Under the pieces are notes generated by a model, which had not been told where the DNA came from, did not search any database, and saw only the letters and a program-made list of their open reading frames with translations. From Clostridia bacterium (GTDB lineage: Bacteria > Bacillota > Clostridia > HGM11327), in assembly GCA_017935525.1 (NCBI GenBank), contig JAGBHJ010000132.1:1-5866 (forward strand): a stretch of DNA of 5,866 bases, written 5' to 3'. Below are positions 1-4,910 of the stretch, in pieces (position 1 is the stretch's first letter; each line of letters opens with the position of its first letter). The position numbers were made by a program, and so were the translations under genes.

Positions 1-13
1 GAATATCCACCAT
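1..13 (-). CDS. possible start of a further minus-strand gene (partial, first 4 codons)
   Basis: An ATG at 13-11 on the minus strand opens a frame (Met-Val-Asp-Ile) that leaves the window at its left edge. A GGAG at 26-23 lies 9 bases upstream, a normal ribosome-binding distance. It would be the next gene after the Crp/Fnr regulator, with a gap of 57 bp. Only four codons are visible, so nothing can be said about the product. The call rests entirely on the Shine-Dalgarno/ATG pair and the continuing gene direction. Confidence 0.3.
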
Positions 14-70
14 TGAATATATCTCCGTCAAATTCTTATTTATCGCTTTCTTGTTGTTTCAGCGTGTTTG

Positions 71-736
71 TCAATAGGCAATATTTCGCAGCTTCTTTTT
101 GTCCGCGATCAGAATGCCTTTTCTCGACACCTCAATCACGCCGTCGGCGGCAAGGTGCTTCAGCATCCTTGTCACGACCTCACGAGCAGTTCCGAGGTGG
201 CGTGCAATGGTTTCGTGCGTCATATTCACGCTGTCCGTGCCGTTTGCCTGCGCTTCCTCCAACAGAAAGATGGCAAGGCGTTTGTCCATGCTCATAAAGA
301 CGATCTGCTGCATGATCCACATCACATCCGAAAAACGGCTGACGGCAGTTTCCAGAGCGTAATTCTTTACCTCAAGATAGCGGTTGCTGATGTCGCCGAA
401 GGCAGATGCGCTGATGTGATAGCAATCGCTCTCCTCCTCCGCATCCACGTAAACGTCAAAGGTCACACTTTGCAAAACACAGGAAGCAGAAAGCATACAT
501 ATATCACCAGGTAAAAGGCGGTATAGCGTGATCTCCTTGCCCTCCTCCGAAAGCATATAAAGGCGAAGCCTGCCGGAGCACACGATAAAAAGTCCCGTAC
601 AGCCCATATTGTCGTGAACGGGTTGGGATCGGTCAAAGTGCTTTTCTGCAGTATTCTCGCACAGCAGCCTCTTATCCGCATCGGCAAGCACATCCCAGAA
701 CGGGAAATAGGTTTTGTAGAAATCTTCAAGCGGCAT
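71..736 (-). CDS. Crp/Fnr family transcriptional regulator
   Basis: A 221-residue DNA-binding regulator of normal Crp/Fnr length. Residues about 13-125 form the cyclic-nucleotide-like beta-roll sensor domain (LFIVCSGRLRLY near 49-60, LLPGDICML near 74-82). A dimerisation helix follows (about 127-150), then a winged helix-turn-helix at about 172-210 (MTHETIARHLGTAREVVTRM). The recognition helix keeps the R-E-x3-R arrangement (R185, E186, R190) that E. coli CRP uses to read TGTGA half-sites. The N-terminal cysteine cluster of FNR is absent, so an FNR-type iron-sulfur oxygen sensor is unlikely. Cysteines at 26, 46, 53, 80, 86 and 105 could support thiol or sulfide sensing, but this is inference. 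The start is supported by a near-perfect AAAGGAGG 9 bases upstream of the ATG. The gene lies 64 bp after the hydrolase. Effector and targets are unknown. Confidence 0.9.
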   Translation of the reverse strand: MPLEDFYKTYFPFWDVLADADKRLLCENTAEKHFDRSQPVHDNMGCTGLFIVCSGRLRLYMLSEEGKEITLYRLLPGDICMLSASCVLQSVTFDVYVDAEEESDCYHISASAFGDISNRYLEVKNYALETAVSRFSDVMWIMQQIVFMSMDKRLAIFLLEEAQANGTDSVNMTHETIARHLGTAREVVTRMLKHLAADGVIEVSRKGILIADKKKLRNIAY

Positions 737-780
737 ATAGGTCGCCTCCTTTCAAGGTCATCCTGCCAATAAGGCAATAC

Positions 781-796
781 GTCAACAGGTTGTTGA
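781..796 (-). other. hairpin in the spacer upstream of the Crp/Fnr gene
   Basis: TCAACA-GGT-TGTTGA at 782-796 is a perfect 6-bp inverted repeat with a 3-base centre. In minus-strand RNA it would form a small hairpin just after the hydrolase stop codon. A weaker TGCC/GGCA stem follows about 10 bases downstream, before the ribosome binding site. No T-tract follows either stem, so neither is an intrinsic terminator. The role is unknown; RNA processing, stability or protein binding are all possible. Confidence 0.35.
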
Positions 797-800
797 GCAG

Positions 801-1544
801 TTACTCCATCATTATAACTATACGTTCAGCCGTCAATCGGATCTGCTCCTCATTTGTAACGGTAGGCGTACAGTCACCATTCTGTGCTCCGTACATACCA
901 AAGTATGCGTGGCACCCACCGTCAATCACATATTCCGTGTAGTCGCTTGGTAGATTGGATCTGTTCTCATCGTATTTTTTACGGTTCATGACAGTATCCT
1001 CACTTCCATATACCGAAAGCACGGCAAGGTCAGTATCGGACAAGTCCTCCGTTGAGTACGAGCCGAGCAAAATGAGGCCCTTGTAGTCCTCCCTGTGATC
1101 CGCAAGGTAAGACGCCGCCATTGAGCCGCCCAACGAGTGTCCGCCTATGTACCAATCATCTATTTCCGGATATTCCCTCTGTATACCGTCGGCTGCATTG
1201 ATATCAAGCACAGCGAGATTAAACGGCATCTCAACAAGAACACACAAAATGCCACGCTCCGCGCACGCCTGCATCAGAGGAACGTAGGCTGTATGCTCCA
1301 CCTTGCCGCCGGGATAGAATACCATTCCCTTTGTTGCTCCCTCGGGGCGGAACACGACCGTGCCGTCCGGTTCTTCCTTCCACGTTGTGCCCTGGGGCAA
1401 AAACGCACCTATGGCAGCATGATCCGCACGGTAATAGTCGCCCAGATAGATGGCGCAAGCACCGACAATAAGAGCAAGAGCAAGAACGATGGATACCGTA
1501 ACTGTCAATATCCTTCGCTTTGATCTATCGGATAAACGGTTCAT
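801..1544 (-). CDS. membrane-anchored alpha/beta hydrolase
   Basis: A 247-residue alpha/beta-hydrolase-fold protein. A short basic N-terminus (SDRSKRR) is followed by one hydrophobic segment at about 12-34, an uncleaved signal anchor or signal peptide, so the catalytic domain probably lies outside the membrane. The nucleophile elbow is GGHSLGG with Ser137. The likely acid is Asp183 in YGSEDTV, and the likely base is His212 in GGCHAYFGMYG. These sit in the expected order and spacing for a serine hydrolase of the Abhydrolase_5 type. The substrate cannot be read from the sequence. The start at 1544 was chosen because AGAGGAG lies 6 bases upstream; an upstream in-frame ATG at 1589 lacks such a site and would put 15 extra residues before the anchor. 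The gene follows ktrA by 74 bp with no clear terminator, so co-transcription is possible. Confidence 0.85.
   Translation of the reverse strand: MNRLSDRSKRRILTVTVSIVLALALIVGACAIYLGDYYRADHAAIGAFLPQGTTWKEEPDGTVVFRPEGATKGMVFYPGGKVEHTAYVPLMQACAERGILCVLVEMPFNLAVLDINAADGIQREYPEIDDWYIGGHSLGGSMAASYLADHREDYKGLILLGSYSTEDLSDTDLAVLSVYGSEDTVMNRKKYDENRSNLPSDYTEYVIDGGCHAYFGMYGAQNGDCTPTVTNEEQIRLTAERIVIMME
811..836 (-). promoter_or_regulatory. weak candidate promoter for the Crp/Fnr gene, inside the 3' end of the hydrolase gene
   Basis: Reading the minus strand, a TTGACG at 836-831 is followed by a perfect TATAAT at 816-811. The spacer is only 14 bases, well below the usual 16-18, so this is a weak candidate. 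If used, transcription would start near 804, at the end of the hydrolase gene and about 70 bases before the regulator's ATG. The alternative is read-through from the hydrolase gene. Confidence 0.22.
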
Positions 1545-1560
1545 ATATAACTCCTCTCGT

Positions 1561-1576
1561 AATCCGGATTTTCGGA
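1561..1576 (-). repeat. short palindrome upstream of the hydrolase start
   Basis: AATCCGGATT at 1561-1570 is a perfect 10-bp palindrome. Its TCCG also pairs with CGGA at 1573-1576, giving an alternative 4-bp stem. It lies immediately upstream of the hydrolase ribosome binding site in the 74-bp ktrA-hydrolase spacer. No T-run follows, so it is not a terminator. It could be a small operator or could be chance. Confidence 0.25.
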
Positions 1577-1618
1577 CCCACAAGGTCACCCACTTAATAT
1601 CGATTGAAGCCTGACTGC

Positions 1619-2269
1619 TTATTTCAGCTTGCCCAGCTTTGCTGTGTTGGCAATAACGATCAGCGTATATTGAGCATCAAGCACCTGCTCCGGATCGATA
1701 TTTATGTCCACAGTCTCTCCCTTTTTAATGGCAACAATATTGAAGCCGTATTTTTTACGGAGATTCAATTCTATCAAATTCTTACCACACCATTCGCTCT
1801 TTACGTCGATCTCAACCACGGACACATCCTCTGACAAAGATATCATATCAATAAATCCCGAGCTCAACAGATTCTTGGCAAGACGTATGCCCGATTCATT
1901 CTCGGGAAAGACCACCTTATCCGCACCCACACGTAATAATATCCTTTGCTGCATCTCGTTGCCGCACTTAGCAATAACGGTCCTAACCCCCGCCTCCTTG
2001 CAAAGCGTAACCGCCATCACGCTTGCCTCAAGGTTATTTGCCATACAAACGATCACGGTATCAATATTGCTGATACCAAGTCGGGAGATCACCTCTGCGT
2101 CGGTAACGTCAGCACACCTGCATACAGGCAAAAATGCCGAAGCATCGTTGACGATTCTTTCATCTGCATCAACGGCAATAACCTCCATGCCGTTTTCCAC
2201 AAGCTCTCTCGCAACAGCTATACCGTATCTTCCCAATCCAAAAACTGCGTATGTTTTCTTTGCTTTCAT
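1619..2269 (-). CDS. ktrA: KtrA-type RCK regulatory subunit of a potassium uptake system (TrkA family)
   Basis: A 216-residue cytosolic protein with one TrkA_N and one TrkA_C domain. This is the size of KtrA; the duplicated TrkA of enterobacteria is about twice as long. The Rossmann nucleotide-binding loop is FGLGRYG at 10-16. An acidic residue at the end of the second strand (Asp34 in AVDAD) is typical of NAD(H)-type adenosine binding. The RCK_N domain runs to about 135, and the RCK_C domain covers about 147-216. In the family, KtrA forms an octameric ring under KtrB and gates it with ATP/ADP. RCK_C domains of Firmicute homologues can bind cyclic di-AMP; whether this one does is inference. 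The gene starts 11 bp after ktrB. Its AAAGGAGA ribosome binding site abuts the ktrB stop codon (TAAAGGAGA), which supports a tightly coupled two-gene operon. Confidence 0.92.
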   Translation of the reverse strand: MKAKKTYAVFGLGRYGIAVARELVENGMEVIAVDADERIVNDASAFLPVCRCADVTDAEVISRLGISNIDTVIVCMANNLEASVMAVTLCKEAGVRTVIAKCGNEMQQRILLRVGADKVVFPENESGIRLAKNLLSSGFIDMISLSEDVSVVEIDVKSEWCGKNLIELNLRKKYGFNIVAIKKGETVDINIDPEQVLDAQYTLIVIANTAKLGKLK

Positions 2270-2280
2270 ATTCTTCTCCT

Positions 2281-3642
2281 TTATCCTACACTAATATCCT
2301 CTGTCGGCTCGGAAATAACGTTTTGACTTTCGTTCTTGCTGCCAAGAGCTATGGCAAATGATATAGGGCCGACTCTGCCGAAATACATAGTTACTATAAT
2401 GATCAATTTTCCCAATGTGTTGAGCGTTGCCGTCACATTTCTTGTTAGTCCGACTGTTGCCGTGGCACTAACTGCTTCGTAGACCGCATCAATGGCAGAA
2501 GCATTGCCGGTTGCCATCAGGAGCACGGAAGACGTTGCGCACAGCACAAAAAACGTCATCGTCACCGCAACCGCCTTTTTCAGCGCTGTTTCTGAAAGCC
2601 TGCGCCCAAACAAAGCCGCGCTGTTTTTGTTGCGTATTGTAGCAATTGCAGAACAGATAAGCACTGCAACCGTTACGGTTTTAATTCCGCCTGCCGTTCC
2701 CACAGGCGAACCTCCTATCATCATCAAAATGACGGATACTGCGGCAGATGCATTTGTCAGATTCTCTTGGGGAACAGATGCAAAGCCTGCGGTTCTTGTG
2801 GTAACCGATTGAAAGAATGACACTTGTATCTTATCAACCAGGGACATATCACCAATGGTCAAGGGGTTGGCATATTCAAATATAAATATCAGTATCGCCC
2901 CCACCAGAATAAGTCCTGCTGTAACTGTAATAACGATCTTTGAATGCAATGTCAGATGACGGAATATTTTACGATTCTTCCTCGTACGGCTCTTAAGTAC
3001 ACGAAGCACGTCCCACCACACAATGTATCCCAGACCGCCGAGAATGATGAGCACGGAGGTAACGATGTTGATCAATGGGTTTGTGGCGTAATCACACAGG
3101 CTGTTTTCCGCTATAATATCAATACCCGCATTACAAAAGGCAGAAACAGAATTAAATACTGATATCCAAATGCCCTTTGCCCCAAATTGGGGAACAAACA
3201 CCAGCATATACAAAGCTGCACCACACCCTTCAACCACAAGAGTACCAAGCACTGCATTTTTTACAAATTTCGCAAGTCCCGACATCGTGTTGAGATTGAA
3301 TGCATCCTGAATAAGCAATCGGTCGTTGATGCCCATCTTTCTGTTCAGCATGATCATCAGACCGGACATAACGGTGATAACACCAAGTCCTCCGATCTGT
3401 ATCAAAAGCAATATAACGATCTGCCCGAATACACTCCACGTGGACACCGTAGGAACCGTAACAAGCCCCGTCACACAGGTTGAGGTGGTTGCGGTAAACA
3501 ACGCATCAAGATAGGGCACGGCTTTACCGTCCGCAGAGCTGATCGGCAATGCCAACAGCCCGCTTCCCAACAAAATAGTCGCAAGGAAGCTCAACAATAT
3601 GATCTGCGTTGTTGAAAGCGTAATTTTTCTTTTCTTAACCAT
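2281..3642 (-). CDS. ktrB: KtrB-type potassium-translocating subunit (TrkH/KtrB family)
   Basis: A 453-residue membrane protein, close to KtrB length and shorter than TrkH. It has the four membrane-pore-membrane repeats of the superfamily of K+ transporters. The pore loops can be seen at STCVTGL (54-60), SAFCNAG (167-173), TTRTAGF (281-287) and SATATVGL (392-399). The selectivity-filter glycines are Gly59, Gly173, Gly286 and Gly398. All four are present, which in this family goes with K+ selectivity. The glycine-rich intramembrane gating loop of the third repeat (MMIGGSPVGTAGGIK, 307-321) and the FGRVGP motif near 421-426 are intact. The ATG is preceded by AGAGGA at 7 bases. It pairs with the downstream KtrA subunit and would carry out K+ uptake at the cytoplasmic membrane, often Na+-coupled in this family. 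The gene appears complete, with no frameshift. Confidence 0.93.
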   Translation of the reverse strand: MVKKRKITLSTTQIILLSFLATILLGSGLLALPISSADGKAVPYLDALFTATTSTCVTGLVTVPTVSTWSVFGQIVILLLIQIGGLGVITVMSGLMIMLNRKMGINDRLLIQDAFNLNTMSGLAKFVKNAVLGTLVVEGCGAALYMLVFVPQFGAKGIWISVFNSVSAFCNAGIDIIAENSLCDYATNPLINIVTSVLIILGGLGYIVWWDVLRVLKSRTRKNRKIFRHLTLHSKIVITVTAGLILVGAILIFIFEYANPLTIGDMSLVDKIQVSFFQSVTTRTAGFASVPQENLTNASAAVSVILMMIGGSPVGTAGGIKTVTVAVLICSAIATIRNKNSAALFGRRLSETALKKAVAVTMTFFVLCATSSVLLMATGNASAIDAVYEAVSATATVGLTRNVTATLNTLGKLIIIVTMYFGRVGPISFAIALGSKNESQNVISEPTEDISVG

Positions 3643-3713
3643 AGGATCATCCTCTAAAAATCAAAGGAACCAACGCTCACTCAGTGGGCAGATATCCCTC
3701 GTAATCATTTATT

Positions 3714-3742
3714 CTTATAATTTTATCACATTTTACCGTCAA
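3714..3742 (-). promoter_or_regulatory. sigma-A-type promoter for ktrB-ktrA
   Basis: On the minus strand, TTGACG (3742-3737, 5 of 6 consensus bases) is separated by exactly 17 bases from TATAAG (3719-3714, 5 of 6). Transcription should begin near 3706, giving a leader of about 65 nt before the ktrB ATG. An inverted repeat CAAAAC/GTTTTG (3740-3745 and 3764-3769) overlaps the -35 box and might bind a regulator. The leader is too short for, and shows no resemblance to, the cyclic di-AMP (ydaO-type) riboswitch that precedes some Firmicute potassium genes. The promoter lies in the 135-bp gap after the TSUP gene, which has no clear terminator, so read-through from TSUP is also possible. Confidence 0.7.
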
Positions 3743-3777
3743 AACCACATTTTATACAAGGTCGTTTTGCGGAGTGA

Positions 3778-4554
3778 TCACAGGTAATTCACAGCCAAAA
3801 TAACTATACTGGTGACGATCATCACTATACCGACCACACGGTTTAAGGTCTTGGCGTTGGACTTGTTAGCGATCTTTGCCGCAATTCTCGCCCAAAGCAA
3901 AGTAAATACCACGCACAGCACAAGGCAAACAACGTCAGGAAGTCCCCCTATCATAAAATGGCTGACGCCGCCTGTAAGGGCAGTAAACGCCATGATAAAA
4001 ACGCTTGTTCCCACAGCCAGATGCATGGGATAACCGAGGAAGGACGTCAAAACAAGCAACAGCATCATGCCACCGCCTGCACCCACAAATCCACAGATAA
4101 AGCCAACAAACACACCGCCCACTATCGCCTTGATCAGTCTGCCTTTTGGGGAGCTTGCCTCTAATTGCTCCCTGGTTTTATTAACAGGCTTTAGCAGAAA
4201 ACGCAAGCCGATGATGATCAGCGCTATCTGCATCGTGCCACTCATTGTCTGCTCGGGCAAAAAGCTTGCCACAAAGCTGCCCACCATAGTCACTATAAGC
4301 ACGCTTATGAGCAATGGTAAGCTGTTCTTAACGTCTAAGTTGCCGCTTTTTTTGTAGGTATATGCGCTGACAAGGCTTGCCAATACGTCACTTATCAGCC
4401 CCACACCAACTGCATCATAAGCAGGAATGCCCAAAAACGTTATAAGCATGGGGCCTATCACAGCTGCGGCGCTCATGCCGGCAAAGCCCGTTCCTATACC
4501 CGCACCTGCTCCCGCAATAAAGCATACAAGTATTTTAATCAAAATGTCTCCCAT
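3778..4554 (-). CDS. TauE/SafE (TSUP) family anion exporter
   Basis: A 258-residue integral membrane protein of the TSUP family (Pfam TauE), about eight predicted membrane helices. The family's internal duplication is visible. Repeat one has GTGFAGMSAA (21-30) followed by a GIPAYDAVGVGL segment (42-53). Repeat two has GFVGAGGGMM (155-164) followed by GYPMHLAVGTS (174-184). Family members move sulfite, sulfoacetate or other organosulfur anions; the substrate here cannot be read from the sequence. The start at 4554 was chosen because CGGAG lies 5 bases upstream and hydrophobic sequence begins at once. Longer in-frame starts (ATG 4575, ATG 4635, GTG 4641) would add up to 29 basic, polar residues (KSSQKKQK) with no ribosome binding site at a normal distance. 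It is transcribed from its own strong promoter at 4689-4717. The Crp/Fnr regulator in this window is a possible partner, unproven. Confidence 0.88.
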   Translation of the reverse strand: MGDILIKILVCFIAGAGAGIGTGFAGMSAAAVIGPMLITFLGIPAYDAVGVGLISDVLASLVSAYTYKKSGNLDVKNSLPLLISVLIVTMVGSFVASFLPEQTMSGTMQIALIIIGLRFLLKPVNKTREQLEASSPKGRLIKAIVGGVFVGFICGFVGAGGGMMLLLVLTSFLGYPMHLAVGTSVFIMAFTALTGGVSHFMIGGLPDVVCLVLCVVFTLLWARIAAKIANKSNAKTLNRVVGIVMIVTSIVILAVNYL

Positions 4555-4682
4555 ATTTCTCCGATTCCATTTCATTATTGTATAAATGTACGGTTTTTGT
4601 TTTTTTTGCGAGCTTTTCAAAAAAGTGCTATCCATATTCACAACATAATAAAGCCGTTATTTTCCTCCGAAAAAACACCCTA
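4555..4682 (-). promoter_or_regulatory. untranslated leader of the TSUP gene
   Basis: From the predicted start near 4682 to the TSUP ATG there are about 128 untranslated bases. They include a GGAGG-type site at 4668-4663 that is not followed by a start codon at normal spacing. The nearest ATG, 17 bases on, begins only Met-Leu-stop. A-rich and T-rich runs occupy 4590-4625. No known riboswitch class is recognisable. A second weak -10-like TACAAT sits just before the gene, near 4572-4567, without a -35. The leader may be regulatory, but the sequence does not show how. Confidence 0.35.
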
Positions 4683-4688
4683 TCAAAA

Positions 4689-4717
4689 ATTATACCATAC
4701 AAAGGATGAAAAATCAA
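4689..4717 (-). promoter_or_regulatory. strong extended -10 promoter for the TSUP gene
   Basis: On the minus strand, TTGATT (4717-4712, four of six consensus bases) is followed after 17 bases by a perfect TATAAT (4694-4689). An extended -10 element (TGG directly before the TATAAT) is also present. Transcription should start near 4682. The -35 box lies only 1 bp inside the left direct repeat of the 4719-4906 element, so the promoter begins exactly where that element ends. Confidence 0.72.
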
Positions 4718-4718
4718 G

Positions 4719-4906
4719 GTGTAAGCATCGAAAAGCGCAAAAAAGAAACAGACCTCATCGAGATCTGTCGCTTTTGTAATTTGTGGCTGATTTGGATGCA
4801 CGCTGATTTTACGGGGGTACACTACCCCACGGGCGTGTATGGGAGTTAAAGGCTCAGTGGTCTGCAGAGGCACAACGCCATGCGAGCAAACCGATGCTTG
4901 TGTAAG
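4719..4906. repeat. repeat-bounded structured element (MITE-like or structured RNA), about 177 bp
   Basis: The unit 4723-4899 begins with AAGCATCG and ends with its exact inverse, CGATGCTT. It is flanked by a direct repeat: GTGTAAG occurs at 4719-4725 and again at 4900-4906, so at least GTGT lies outside the inverted repeat on both sides. Terminal inverted repeats plus a target-site-like duplication are the layout of a miniature inverted-repeat transposable element. The interior holds a perfect GGGGTA-CAC-TACCCC stem (4814-4828) enclosed by a GCGTG/CACGC stem (4799-4803 and 4833-4837), plus a terminator (4739-4768). No convincing coding frame fills it. The right end lies just past the Xre stop codon, the left end just before the TSUP promoter. 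The alternative is a structured RNA or 3' UTR whose ends pair by chance. The family is not recognised. Confidence 0.45.
4739..4768 (-). terminator. intrinsic terminator, minus strand
   Basis: ACAGATCTC-GAT-GAGGTCTGT (4768-4748, minus strand) forms a 9-bp stem with one G-U pair and a 3-base loop. It is followed directly by TTCTTTTTT (4747-4739). On the plus strand the same stem has a C-A mismatch and a poorer T-run, so termination is mainly for minus-strand transcripts. It lies 142 bp after the Xre stop codon, far for a simple gene terminator. It could end a transcript arising inside the repeat-bounded element, and it insulates the TSUP promoter from upstream transcription. Confidence 0.68.
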
Positions 4907-4910
4907 TAAA

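Noticed and set aside
68..514. A 148-codon plus-strand frame opposite the Crp/Fnr gene
   Set aside because: It is antisense to a well-supported gene, has no family resemblance, and is best explained by the high G+C of that gene.
782..796. TCAACA-GGT-TGTTGA as a Crp/Fnr autoregulatory operator
   Set aside because: Family operators have TGTGA- or TTGAT-type half-sites on the left and their complements on the right (for example TGTGA-N6-TCACA). This dyad is oriented the other way, with a 3-base centre, so it is better described as an RNA hairpin.
1704..2294. A 196-codon plus-strand frame opposite ktrA
   Set aside because: It is antisense to a clear RCK protein with intact motifs. Its Ser/Thr/Ile-rich composition is typical of a reverse-strand shadow.
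3648..3695. A 15-codon upstream open reading frame (ATG ATT ACG ... TGA) in the ktrB leader
   Set aside because: There is no Shine-Dalgarno sequence before its ATG, and it has no regulatory codon runs or conserved feature.
3643..3706. Cyclic di-AMP riboswitch upstream of ktrB
   Set aside because: The predicted leader is only about 65 nt, and I see none of the conserved blocks of the ydaO-type riboswitch, which is normally well over 100 nt.
3720..3736. A TGTGA half-site in the ktrB promoter spacer as a target of the Crp/Fnr regulator
   Set aside because: The matching TCACA half at the right distance is missing, and a single 5-base match in AT-rich DNA is expected by chance.
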